From: Corallococcus sp. CA053C | Lineage (GTDB): Bacteria > Myxococcota > Myxococcia > Myxococcales > Myxococcaceae | DNA length: 64,000 nucleotides | Reading direction: 5' to 3' | Assembly (NCBI RefSeq): GCF_003611675.1 | Contig: NZ_RAWA01000001.1 | Coordinates: forward strand, 1-64,000 | Shown: positions 53,262 through 62,360 of the stretch, one piece after another | Numbering within the stretch: the stretch's first letter is position 1 | How the letters are laid out: every line of letters starts with the position of its first letter | Program-made: the position numbers and the translations under genes | Notes under the pieces: model-generated | Database searches by the model: none | The model's input: only the letters and a program-made list of their open reading frames with translations | Told to the model about the DNA's origin: nothing

Positions 53262-54734
53262 GTGCAAACTCCCCACATGGTCTCCCTGCCGATCCAGGTG
53301 CGCAGACGCACCCTGGGTGCCATCGCATCGCTCGTGCTGGCCACCCCATGGATCCCGCTCCATCAGGCTCACGCGGAGCAACCGCCGCCGCCGTGTCATC
53401 CCAACCCGAACGCCGACGCGGATGTCGCCACCTTGGGAAGCCGTGGCGACATCGTCGCACTGCCCACGCCGCTGAAGGACCGGCTCCTCCGACTCGCGAG
53501 CCGGCCGCACACCTTCCTCCCCATGCAAACCTTCGCGGAGGCGGACACGCCCAGCCAGCTCTTCCAGTACTACCTGCTGGACACCCATGGCTTCGAGCGC
53601 AACGTCTTCGTCAGCATCATCCCCGGCGTCAATGACACCGCGATGTTGACGGCCACGGGCGGCAACTGCGGGCTGCCCACCGTCGCGGCGGTGCGGCTCG
53701 TCGTCGAGCCGAAGCCCGGGCTTCCCACCGACCCGAACGACGTCCGTGCCTTCATCGACGTCTTCACGGACATCTCCGGGCTCTTCGTCATCAACAACGA
53801 GAGCGGGTGGTACGAGGGCTGGATGATCCACGACCTGGTCGTCCCGCCGGTCGCGCCCGCGCGCCCTGACGGGCATGCCCGGTTCGGCACGATGACCCCC
53901 TCGGATGCCGACGTGATGGCGAGGATCGGACGCCACAACAATGTCCCCGGGAGGCTCTTCACGACGGATGGTAATGCCGTCCGGTTCCCGAGCGAGAATG
54001 ATCGCTTCCCGTGGATCCAGAGCAACGTCGTCCCCATCCAGCTCAGCATGGGGGCGTACAACGCCATGCAGCAGTTGGACGTGCACAACTACTGGGAGTT
54101 CAACTACACCACGAACTGGGTCCACCCGCTCTACGAGCTGCCGTTCACCGGTGGCTTCCCCGACAGGATTGGAGCGCCGCCTGACACCTTCGAGGACGGT
54201 GAGCTTGGCTTGCTGAAGTCAATCGTCCCGGGCTCGGGGCCCAAGGGCGTGAAGAACCTTCCGCAACTGTATGGAGACAGCCCGTATCGCCCCCGCGATC
54301 CGGACCTCTTCGACGCGGAGGTCGACTCCCAGCGGGAGTTCCGCCAGCGCTTCATCCCGAGCGGGCTCGCCAACGAGATCTTCCTGGATGTCTATGTCCG
54401 GCTGGCGTCGTTCATGCCCTGGGAGAAGAGCCTGAACCGCCGCCTCTTCCACGCCTACGCCCAGGAAGTCGCGAGGGTCGACCTGAATGGTGACGGCGTC
54501 GTCTCGGCCGCCGAGGGAGACGTCGACGCCGCCTCGGATGGCTTCGCGGACAACACGCGGTTGTTCATCCCCGCCACGGCGTTCAATCGCTTCGCGGTGA
54601 CTCGCGAGATCAACGATGGCTATCTGGCACCTCGCTTCGCCCCCAGTCAGCGCGCCTGGTTGCTGACGGGCGGGCGCGAGGAGGTCAGCCCCACGGTTCC
54701 CGCGTCCGCGGGGCGCGACGGCGACGACCGCTGA
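53262..54734 (+). CDS. Exported protein with EF-hand-like loop
   Basis: 490 aa from GTG 53262, with AAGGAGA 7 nt upstream (ATG 53277 is an alternative). Signal VRRRTLGAIASLVLATPWIP ends near AHAEQ. The mature part is unrecognised. Near residue 405 RVDLNGDGVVSAAEGDVD has the D-x-N-x-D-x-V spacing of an EF-hand or dockerin-type calcium loop. An aromatic-rich central section (HNYWEFNYTTNWVHPLYELP) suggests an extracellular enzyme or binding protein. Confidence 0.7.
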   Translation: MQTPHMVSLPIQVRRRTLGAIASLVLATPWIPLHQAHAEQPPPPCHPNPNADADVATLGSRGDIVALPTPLKDRLLRLASRPHTFLPMQTFAEADTPSQLFQYYLLDTHGFERNVFVSIIPGVNDTAMLTATGGNCGLPTVAAVRLVVEPKPGLPTDPNDVRAFIDVFTDISGLFVINNESGWYEGWMIHDLVVPPVAPARPDGHARFGTMTPSDADVMARIGRHNNVPGRLFTTDGNAVRFPSENDRFPWIQSNVVPIQLSMGAYNAMQQLDVHNYWEFNYTTNWVHPLYELPFTGGFPDRIGAPPDTFEDGELGLLKSIVPGSGPKGVKNLPQLYGDSPYRPRDPDLFDAEVDSQREFRQRFIPSGLANEIFLDVYVRLASFMPWEKSLNRRLFHAYAQEVARVDLNGDGVVSAAEGDVDAASDGFADNTRLFIPATAFNRFAVTREINDGYLAPRFAPSQRAWLLTGGREEVSPTVPASAGRDGDDR

Positions 54735-54818
54735 AGGCTCCCTGAGGCAGGGGGGCGCCCTTGTCGCCCAGCCGGGGGTTGAAGGCGGGCGTCGAGGTTT
54801 CGACATCACGGGAGGCAC

Positions 54819-56291
54819 ATGAGCTTCTATTTCCGTTGCCTCTCGCTGTTCGTGATGGGACTGGTCCTGTGTGAGTCCGGCTGCGCGGTCTGCACCCTGG
54901 GGGCGCCCCCCTCCGCGCGGAATCCGATTGCGGGGGCTTCGAGCATCATGCGCTGGAGCAAGCCCCAGCGGCTCTCCGCCGGGCCGTCGCTCTCGTGGGA
55001 GCACACGCGCGCGGTGGCGGGCCCCTCCGGGAGCGCGTTCGCCGTCTTCGCGCATGTCACGACCCAGAACGCGCCCCACGACTACACGGCAATCTACGCC
55101 AGCCGCTATGCCGCCACGTCCGACACATGGACGTCCGAACAGCCGCTCCAATCCCAACCCGGCAACCTTCTCCGGAGCAGTCTGGCCGCGGATGAGCAGG
55201 GAAATGCCCTCGCTGTCTGGCTCCAGCAGACCCCGGCCGGCAACACCTTCTTCGCAAGCCACTTTTCGGCGGCGACGGGCCAATGGAGCCCCGCGCTGCA
55301 GCTCACGTTCCCCGTCGACGACACCCCCACCATGCGTCTGGCCATGTCCCCCACGGGCGATGCGGTCTTCGTCTGGACGACGTTCTGCAAGACGCTGTGC
55401 ACGCCCGCCGAGCACCGGGTGATGGCCATGCGCTATCTGGGGGCCAGCAACCGGTGGGTCCAGCCGCCGGTGCCCCTCAACTCGGCGCGTGAGACCCAGT
55501 CTCTCTGGCCCGCCGCCGCCCTCGACGCGAACGGCAGCGCGCTCGTGCAGTGGCAGCAGGCGGACGCCCGCGGTACCCAGGCCATTCATGGCAGCTCGTT
55601 CAACGCCGACAAGCTCCAGTGGTGTGGCGATGCGATCCTGAGCCGGACGAACTACGGCGCGGCCTCGACGCCCGCCATCGCCATGGACGCGTCGGGCAGC
55701 GCGCTCGCCGTCTGGCCACAGCGCTTCTCGACGCTGACCGGCGACTCGATGCAGGGAATCGACGCACGCCGCTACGACCGTGAGAGCAACACATGGCAGC
55801 CCGCCGAGCGCATCGACTCGCACCTCTCCGACTACGGAGGCATGTTCAACCCGTCCATCGTCGTCGCGACGAACACGGGCGATGCACTGGCCGGCTGGCT
55901 GTACATCCCCAGCCCCCCGCCCCTCACCGGGGCCGCCGAGGGACGCGTGTACAGCGCGGCGAAGGAGGCTTGGGACATCCGTCCGCGCTTCGACCGCAGC
56001 GTCGACCCGAACAACCCGCGGCTCGGCGGCACCGTACTGGGCGGATTTCCAGTGCTCGCCTCCGACCCGGCCGGTGACCAGGTCGCCCTCTGGGCACAGT
56101 CCGACCACACCGCCTGGGCGAGCTACCTCTACGCCCCTGGCAACTTCCGGCCCCCGGAACCCCTGCGGTCCGCGCCGGGAGCCGTCGTGGGCGCCATCAC
56201 GGGGGCCATCGACCTGAATGGGCATGCAACGGCGGTGTGGATTGAGACCGCCGCGGATGGCGACAGCCTCTGGGTCGCTCGCTACCAGTAG
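54819..56291 (+). CDS. Lipoprotein, probable beta-propeller
   Basis: 490 aa. Signal MSFYFRCLSLFVMGLVLCES ends in lipobox ESGC. The mature part carries about six repeats with the core A-x-D-x-x-G-x-A-x-A-x-W (AADEQGNALAVWLQQ, AALDANGSALVQWQQ, AMDASGSALAVWPQR, DPAGDQVALWAQ). That suggests a six- or seven-bladed propeller. There are no obvious catalytic motifs. Surface-exposed binding is likely. Confidence 0.78.
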   Translation: MSFYFRCLSLFVMGLVLCESGCAVCTLGAPPSARNPIAGASSIMRWSKPQRLSAGPSLSWEHTRAVAGPSGSAFAVFAHVTTQNAPHDYTAIYASRYAATSDTWTSEQPLQSQPGNLLRSSLAADEQGNALAVWLQQTPAGNTFFASHFSAATGQWSPALQLTFPVDDTPTMRLAMSPTGDAVFVWTTFCKTLCTPAEHRVMAMRYLGASNRWVQPPVPLNSARETQSLWPAAALDANGSALVQWQQADARGTQAIHGSSFNADKLQWCGDAILSRTNYGAASTPAIAMDASGSALAVWPQRFSTLTGDSMQGIDARRYDRESNTWQPAERIDSHLSDYGGMFNPSIVVATNTGDALAGWLYIPSPPPLTGAAEGRVYSAAKEAWDIRPRFDRSVDPNNPRLGGTVLGGFPVLASDPAGDQVALWAQSDHTAWASYLYAPGNFRPPEPLRSAPGAVVGAITGAIDLNGHATAVWIETAADGDSLWVARYQ

Positions 56292-56329
56292 CCCTGTCGG
56301 GCCCACGACTCCGGGGCCACGCCCGAGCA

Positions 56330-56359
56330 CCGCGCAGCCCTCGAACCGGGGCTGCGCGG
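56330..56359. terminator. Hairpin between converging genes
   Basis: ccgcgcagccc (56330-56340) and gggctgcgcgg (56349-56359) form a perfect 11-bp stem around 8 nt. No T-run follows. It sits between the converging 54819 and 56382 genes and may serve both. Confidence 0.6.
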
Positions 56360-56381
56360 AGGGTGGGACGCCAAGGCCGGG

Positions 56382-57842
56382 TCAGCGGACCCAGGACACG
56401 TTGCTGATGGTGAACTTCGAGCCGTCTGTCTTCTCCGCGTTCGTGTACGGCGAGTACACCCGCGTGGAGAAGGTGTTGGCGGCGGTGTCCACCTCGATGA
56501 TGCGCGTCGGGTTCGTCGACGCGTCATGGTAGGTGGTGAGGATTTGATAGATCTTGTTGCCCTGGGTGCCGGTGACCTCGCTGTACGCCGAGGTGCCCAC
56601 GTGGCCGGAGAAGATGAACTTCACGTTGGGGTACAGCTTGAGCGAGTTGTCGAACACGTACTGCGGGCTGTTGTTGCCGTAGCCGCCGTTGCTCTGCTCG
56701 ATGCCGCCGCTGCCCGTCTGATGCGAGTGGGTGATGACGATGACGTTGTGGCGGGGATGCGCCGCGATGACGGTCTTGGCCCAGTCAACCGCGCCCGTGC
56801 GCGCCCACAGCTCCAGGTTCAGCACGAGCCAGTCCAGGCCGCCCGCGGTGAACGTGTGATAGGCATTGTCGCACTTGCCCGTCTCGTACACGCCCGCCAG
56901 CGCCTGGAAGCGCGACACCGGGAAGTAGGTGTTGAACGTGGTGGTGTTGCGGAGGTTGGCGTTCACGTTGCCGGGGCAGGCGCTGCCGCCGGGGCAGGTG
57001 GCCGCCGTGTCATGGTTGCCAATGGCCAGCGCGTAGGGAATCCGGGCGTCGTCCAGCTTCTTGAGAGCGTTGCTGGCGCGCACGTACTGGATGTGGTCCG
57101 GCGTGTCCCAGTTCATCATGTCGCCCGTCTGCGTCACGAAGCGCAGGTCGAGCGCGGACCGGTTGTCCACGAGCCACTGCATGCGGTGGTCGATGAGGGT
57201 CGAGTTGCTGACCACCTCGTTCTGAACGTCCGGGATGACGACGAAGGAGAACTTCGTGTCCACGGGAGCCGGGGTGGTGGGCGCGGCGTAGAGCTTGATG
57301 CCCTCGTCCACCCAGCCGGCGGCGCTGAGGCTGCTGCGCTCGGCGTCGGTGATGGCGAAGCGGTGCTTGCGCAGCGTCTCATGGGAGTAGCGGTACACGG
57401 GGACGAGGCACGGGTCCGCCGTCTTCGAGGCGTAGAAGCCGATGCCCTCGTCGGTGGTGTAGCCGCCCGTGCTGACCAGGTCCTGCTTCTCCGTCGCGTC
57501 GATGGTCCAGAAGTGCTCGGCGCGGCTCGGGCTGTAGATGCGGTAGACGGGGGACAGGCCCGTCCCCGTGGCGGCCGCGGCCTTGAAGGCCACGCCCCGG
57601 TCCTCGGTGTAGCCGTACGTCGTGGCGGCGTTGGCCGCCTCGTTGGCGTTGAGCGTGTAGAGGCTGTCGCCCGTGCTCGCCTTGATGCGGTGATACATGG
57701 GGCCGCTCAGGGCGGCGCAGTCCAGCGCGGACCCGGTCGACGCCAGCTCCGGCGTCTCGGGCGTCTCCGCCGGAGTGCCACCGCTACAGGCGGTAAGCGC
57801 GGCGGCCAGTGCCACGGATGCAATGATTCTCAGGTGCCTCAA
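56382..57842 (-). CDS. Lipoprotein with DUF5648-type repeat and metallophosphoesterase domain
   Basis: 486 aa if read from TTG 57842 (reads MRHLRIIASVALAAALTAC when initiated), which has gagga 8 nt upstream; another TTG at 57857 adds five residues. A lipobox TAC follows the signal. Residues 45-185 contain sialidase-like DUF5648 repeats (PVYRIYSPSRAEHFWTID, PVYRYSHETLRKHRFAI). The C-terminal 280 residues form a calcineurin-type phosphoesterase: PDVQNEV, TGDMMNWDT, IGNHDTAA, VIVITHSHQTG and FSGHVG. All metal-binding motifs are present. The likely substrate is a phosphodiester or phosphomonoester outside the cell. Confidence 0.88.
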   Translation of the reverse strand: MRHLRIIASVALAAALTACSGGTPAETPETPELASTGSALDCAALSGPMYHRIKASTGDSLYTLNANEAANAATTYGYTEDRGVAFKAAAATGTGLSPVYRIYSPSRAEHFWTIDATEKQDLVSTGGYTTDEGIGFYASKTADPCLVPVYRYSHETLRKHRFAITDAERSSLSAAGWVDEGIKLYAAPTTPAPVDTKFSFVVIPDVQNEVVSNSTLIDHRMQWLVDNRSALDLRFVTQTGDMMNWDTPDHIQYVRASNALKKLDDARIPYALAIGNHDTAATCPGGSACPGNVNANLRNTTTFNTYFPVSRFQALAGVYETGKCDNAYHTFTAGGLDWLVLNLELWARTGAVDWAKTVIAAHPRHNVIVITHSHQTGSGGIEQSNGGYGNNSPQYVFDNSLKLYPNVKFIFSGHVGTSAYSEVTGTQGNKIYQILTTYHDASTNPTRIIEVDTAANTFSTRVYSPYTNAEKTDGSKFTISNVSWVR

Positions 57843-57992
57843 GGTGTGTCCTCGCAAGATGTCTCGGGTTGGAGCCCACCAGGAATTTGGCGGGTTTTAC
57901 CGATTTCGCCGGTTGATTCGGCGTTTCTTGGGCGCGGATACCATTGAGGGTTTGGTCCTGGAAGACCCACCTATAAGAGTGTTCCGATTTTA

Positions 57993-60900
57993 TCAGAACA
58001 GCAGGGAGCGCACGGGGACGCTCGCGTACCGCGTCGGCTTCCCGGGGCCGAGCTGGCCGTCGGTGTTGGAGCCCCAGGCCCAGAGGGTCCCGTCGGTGCG
58101 CAGCGCCAGCGCGAAGGTCTCGCCCCAGCGGTCGGGTGAGCTTGAAGCCACGGCCTGGACGCTCATCATGGCCGGCGCGGGGGTCGCGTTGGAGCTGAAG
58201 CTGGTGGTGCCGTTTCCCAGCTCGCCAGAGGTGTTCCGGCCCCAGTTGAAGAGCCAGCCGCTGGAGTTCACCACCATGGAATGGGTATTGCCCGCGGCCA
58301 CGGTGACCACCCCGCTCAAGCCCGGCAGCTGCGCCGGAGTCGTCCGGTTGGCCGAGGCGGCGCTCCCCAGCTCCCCATTGGAGTTGCTGCCCCAGGCCCA
58401 CAAGGTCCCGTCGGAGCGCACCGCCAGGGTGTGGGTATTTCCCGCGTCCAGGGCGACAACGTTGCTCAGCCCCAACAGCCGTACGGGTGTGGTCCGTTGG
58501 AGGGTGGTGCCATCGCCCAGCTGCCCCGAGGCGTTGTCGCCCCAGGCCCACACGGTGCCGTCGTAGTGCAACGCCAGCGAGTAGCGCAGCCCGGCGGCGA
58601 CCGCCACGATGCCGCTCAAGCCCAGCACCTGCGTGGGCACGGTCCGTCCAGTCGTGGAGCCGATTCCCAACTGACCGTACCAGTTGTCGCCCCAGGACCA
58701 GACGGTGCCGTCGTAGCGCACCGCCACCGTGTGGCTGCCTGCCGCGGCCACGGCCACGATCCCATCGAGCCCCGGGACCTGCGTCGGCGTCGTGCGCGGG
58801 CTCGTGGACCCCAAACCCAGCTGCCCCGAGGCGTTGTCTCCCCAGGCCCACACGGTCCCGTCGTAGAGCAGCGCCAGGGAGTGACCTCCCCCCGCCGAAA
58901 CCGAGCCCACATTGCCCAGCCCTGCGACCTGGGTCGGAGACGCGCGGGTGATCACATCGCCCAGGCCGAGTTGGCCATGGCTGTTGTCGCCCCAGGCCCA
59001 CACGGTGCCGTCGGAGTGTTGCGCGAGCGCGTGGTTGCCCCCCGCGGCCACCGCCACGAGGGCACTCAACCCAGGCACCTGCGCCGCCCTCGTCTGTGCA
59101 CCCGTGGTCCCATCCCCCCGCTGACCGTACTCGTTGTCACCCCATGCCCAGAGCGTGCCGTCGGCGCGCACCGCCAGCGAGTGCTCGCCGCCCGCACTCA
59201 TGGAGACGATTCCCCCCGGCCCTGAGACCTGCTGGGGGGTGATGGCGACCTGCCGGTTTCCGGTGCCCAGCTGACCACCGAGGTTCTTGCCCCAGGCCCA
59301 CAGGGTGTTGTCGGAGCGCAGCGCCAGCGAGTGATACCAGCCGGCGGACACAGCCACGATCCCCGTCAGTCCCACGACCTGCGTGGGCGACCTGGAGAAG
59401 TATCCACCCCAGCCGCCATTCTGCTGGGACGTGATGATGTAGCCCCAGATCCACACGGTGCCGTCCGAGCGCGCCACCAGGGAGTGCTCGTTGCCCGCAT
59501 CCACGGACTTCACGTTCGTCACCCCGGAGACCTGCAGCGGGGTGAGCCGGTCGCTGGAGGTGCCATCTCCCTGCTGACCGGAGTCGTTGCCCCCCCAGGA
59601 CCAGAGGACCCCATCCGAACGCAGGGCCAGGACGTGGGAGCCGCCCGCGCTGATGGAGGTGACTCCGCCCAGGTTCGACACCGGCCCCGGCAGGAGGCGA
59701 TTCGTCGTGGAGCCGTCTCCGAGCTGTCCGTGGGAGTTGTTGCCCCACGTCCTCAGGGTGCCGTCGTCGCGCAGGGCCACGGAGAAGGAACCGCCCGCGG
59801 CCACGGCCACGACCCCGCTCAACCCTGACACCTGCACCGCCGTGAGACGCTGCACCGTCGTGCCATCCCCGAGCTGCCCCGAGGTGTTGTCCCCCCAGGC
59901 CCACACGGTGCCATCGGAGCGCAGCGCGAGTGAGTGGCTGTATGCCGTGGACACGGCCACGATCCCGCTCACCCCCGACACCTGGACCGGCGTGGTGCTG
60001 TTGACCGTCGAGCCGTTTCCCAGCCTGCCGCCGGAGTTGTTGCCCGCGGCCCAGACCGTGCCGTCGGGACGCACCACCAGGGAATGCGAGTAGCCCGCCG
60101 CAACACAGCCATTGAGGCACGGACGCGGACGGTTGAGGAACTCCTCGAGCACGGCCTTGCGGTGCGGCAGGAAGACGTCCAACACCGCCGGAGAGAGCCG
60201 GAAGCGGACCCCCTCCGGGCCTGTCTCGGTGATCTCACTGGTATGGGTGAAGCCCAGTGAGCGGGGCCAGGTCTGCGGGGTGCCCACGTTGGCGCCGTTG
60301 CTGAGCTCGTGACAGCCCGCGCACGACAGCGCCTTGGCGCGCTGGACGAGCTGATCCGGCGTCAGGGGGCTTCCGATGCGCGTCAGCTCCGTCTGGAGGG
60401 CGGACCTGAGCGTGCCGCCGGCTCCGAACTGGACGCTGTAGTTGTTCTCCGAACCCTGCGCCAGGCTCTGCCCGCCGTTGAAGCGCTCCGGCACCTCGTA
60501 GTTGAAGAGGTTGATGTCCGGCGTGGCCAGCATCGCCACCTGGCCCGGCAGGAAGGCCCGGAAGTCCGCCGCCAGCGGGTGCGTGGACGTGGGGCTGAAC
60601 AGGCCCCCGAAGGGGTTCACCTTGTCCGTGACGATGACAGCCTTGAGCGCGCTGCACCCGGACGTGTCGCAGGTCTTCTGCAGCTTGAACTCCCGCAGCA
60701 ACCAGGTCGGCTGCATGAACATGTTGGTGCGGATCTGCCCCGTGCCCCGGTTGACGTCCGCGCCGTAGTTGTCGATGTGCACCACCGGCCGGAAGCCGGG
60801 CAGGCCCTGGAAGTAGAACGTCCGGAGCGCGGCGGCGCGGGACGCGAGGTCGCTGTTGTTCGTCAATCCCTGCCAGAACTTCGCCACCGGCAGACACCCC

Positions 60901-61637
60901 TCCAGCCCCAGGGTCGGATTCGGGTTGGGCAGCGCGGCCTCGAAGATGAGGAAGTTGCGATTCGTCCCGCTGGTGGCGCCCGAGCGTTTGGCGAAGACGA
61001 TGCGGTACTCACCGCACTCGGCGCCGTTCACCGGGGCCAGGTCGAAGCGGTTGAAGAGGCCCACGGCCATGTAGGCATTGCCCGAGTTCGGGTCGGTGAA
61101 CGGATCCGTCTGGGCCTGGGCGCCCTCGGGGGCCCGGCACGCGTAGGGATAGCCGTTGAAGGCGGGGTTGCCGCCGGTATCCACCTGGTCGTTGCAGTGA
61201 GCGCCCAACCCCAGGCCGGGCTTCGGGTTCTGGGTGTCCCAGAGCTGGCGGAAGAGCTGCAGGCTCGTGAGTCCCGGCACGCCGCTCTGCGCGACGAGCT
61301 GATCCATCACCGCCTTCAGGGTGAAGGTGCTGACGATGGCCTGTTCGGTGACCACCAGCGAGCGACGGGCATCCACCGCCACCAGCGCGTCCAGCGTCCT
61401 GGTGGAGGAGTCATGGAGCTGCAGCCCGATGCCGCTTCGCTCGGAGTGGAGTGGCGTCACCCGGGTCGCGGTGAGCGCCTGCGCCACCGTCTCCCCGGAC
61501 GAGGTCGGGACAGCGGTGGCGTCGGTGCCGGCGGGAGGCGCGGAGCAGCTCGCGAGCAGGGCGAGGGCGAGCGCCAGGGGCAGGCGGATGGAGGCTGGGA
61601 GCATGGCGGGAGGTACGGCGGAAGGGGCGCGGTTCAC
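57993..61637 (-). CDS. Lipoprotein with CxxCH-bearing N-terminal domain and 14 RCC1 repeats
   Basis: 1214 aa from 61637, or 1203 from ATG 61604 (MLPASIRLPLALALALLASC), which begins the signal directly; lipobox LLASC. Residues up to about 510 form an unrecognised domain with several cysteines, including CAGCHE, a CxxCH haem-type motif. From about residue 515 to the end run 14 RCC1 repeats of about 50 residues (HSLALRSDGTVWAWGDNxxGQLG). Fourteen equals two seven-bladed propellers. The repeats are very similar in DNA as well, making this a likely site of recombination. The protein is probably surface-displayed. Confidence 0.9.
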   Translation of the reverse strand: MNRAPSAVPPAMLPASIRLPLALALALLASCSAPPAGTDATAVPTSSGETVAQALTATRVTPLHSERSGIGLQLHDSSTRTLDALVAVDARRSLVVTEQAIVSTFTLKAVMDQLVAQSGVPGLTSLQLFRQLWDTQNPKPGLGLGAHCNDQVDTGGNPAFNGYPYACRAPEGAQAQTDPFTDPNSGNAYMAVGLFNRFDLAPVNGAECGEYRIVFAKRSGATSGTNRNFLIFEAALPNPNPTLGLEGCLPVAKFWQGLTNNSDLASRAAALRTFYFQGLPGFRPVVHIDNYGADVNRGTGQIRTNMFMQPTWLLREFKLQKTCDTSGCSALKAVIVTDKVNPFGGLFSPTSTHPLAADFRAFLPGQVAMLATPDINLFNYEVPERFNGGQSLAQGSENNYSVQFGAGGTLRSALQTELTRIGSPLTPDQLVQRAKALSCAGCHELSNGANVGTPQTWPRSLGFTHTSEITETGPEGVRFRLSPAVLDVFLPHRKAVLEEFLNRPRPCLNGCVAAGYSHSLVVRPDGTVWAAGNNSGGRLGNGSTVNSTTPVQVSGVSGIVAVSTAYSHSLALRSDGTVWAWGDNTSGQLGDGTTVQRLTAVQVSGLSGVVAVAAGGSFSVALRDDGTLRTWGNNSHGQLGDGSTTNRLLPGPVSNLGGVTSISAGGSHVLALRSDGVLWSWGGNDSGQQGDGTSSDRLTPLQVSGVTNVKSVDAGNEHSLVARSDGTVWIWGYIITSQQNGGWGGYFSRSPTQVVGLTGIVAVSAGWYHSLALRSDNTLWAWGKNLGGQLGTGNRQVAITPQQVSGPGGIVSMSAGGEHSLAVRADGTLWAWGDNEYGQRGDGTTGAQTRAAQVPGLSALVAVAAGGNHALAQHSDGTVWAWGDNSHGQLGLGDVITRASPTQVAGLGNVGSVSAGGGHSLALLYDGTVWAWGDNASGQLGLGSTSPRTTPTQVPGLDGIVAVAAAGSHTVAVRYDGTVWSWGDNWYGQLGIGSTTGRTVPTQVLGLSGIVAVAAGLRYSLALHYDGTVWAWGDNASGQLGDGTTLQRTTPVRLLGLSNVVALDAGNTHTLAVRSDGTLWAWGSNSNGELGSAASANRTTPAQLPGLSGVVTVAAGNTHSMVVNSSGWLFNWGRNTSGELGNGTTSFSSNATPAPAMMSVQAVASSSPDRWGETFALALRTDGTLWAWGSNTDGQLGPGKPTRYASVPVRSLLF

Positions 61638-61962
61638 GCGTCAAAGACAGGCCACCGGCCTCGGGACCGGCGACGCAGGCTTTACATTATGATGCCACTT
61701 TTCACGCTATTCTAGTCCTGGTGTGTCAATCCGAAGGCACTCACCGACCTGCCTACCCGGGGGAAGCCGACACCCAGAAGCAGCTTCACCACTTGCATGC
61801 CATCAGCCTCTCAACCGGGATGAATTCACTGTTTTGCACTCACCGGTTGAGTGTGCCATCGCCAGCTTTGCAGGGCAGACCTGGGGATGCGGCATTGAAT
61901 TGCAAGAGCATCCTTTCTTCCGATATTCAGTCAGGCGCAGTTCTCACCGAGAGGAGCTCCCG

Positions 61963-62226
61963 ATGCTGCCGCGTGTCGTGAAGAGTGCTTTCGCTGTGAT
62001 GGGTCTGGCCCTGGCCCTGGCCTGTGGTGGAGCGGAGACGACGGACGTCGATCAGACGGAAGGCGTCTCGACCGAAGCCCAGACGCCCACCACGGAGGCC
62101 GTGTCGGGCGACACCTCCGCCCAGGTACTTCCGGGCTGTGGCGGCTTCAAGCAGAGGTGCTGCGAGCTCAAGTACTGCAACACCGGGTTCGAGTGCGACC
62201 CCTCCACGTTGAAGTGCCTTTACTGA
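61963..62226 (+). CDS. Small cysteine-rich lipoprotein
   Basis: 87 aa from ATG 61963, with gaggag 7 nt upstream. Signal MLPRVVKSAFAVMGLALALA with lipobox ALAC. A Thr/Glu-rich spacer leads to LPGCGGFKQRCCELKYCNTG followed by FECDPSTLKC, six cysteines in a knottin-like spacing (C-CC-C-C-C). Likely disulfide-rich and exported. The longer ORF from 61723 is rejected. Confidence 0.85.
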   Translation: MLPRVVKSAFAVMGLALALACGGAETTDVDQTEGVSTEAQTPTTEAVSGDTSAQVLPGCGGFKQRCCELKYCNTGFECDPSTLKCLY

Positions 62227-62248
62227 AGTCGTTCCGGTGAAGCTGTCC

Positions 62249-62282
62249 CGAGGCACCTCGTGGCTCCACCCGAGGTGCCTCG
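62249..62282. terminator. Hairpin between converging genes
   Basis: cgaggcacctcg (62249-62260) and cgaggtgcctcg (62271-62282) form a perfect 12-bp stem around a 10-nt loop, followed by ccgtttcg. It separates the converging 61963 and 62361 genes. Confidence 0.75.
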
Positions 62283-62360
62283 CCGTTTCGTGAAGCCCCT
62301 CTCTGGACCGCACCGGATTGCATCCACCGTCCCGGGCGAAGCCATGCGCCTTCTTCCGCA

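Noticed and set aside
54219-56330. 703-aa minus-strand open frame
   Set aside because: Antisense shadow of the 53262 and 54819 genes; composition typical of GC-rich antisense frames.
57993-60100. CRISPR-like array of regular repeats
   Set aside because: The roughly 150-bp periodicity is in-frame RCC1 repeats of a coding sequence, not short repeats with unique spacers.
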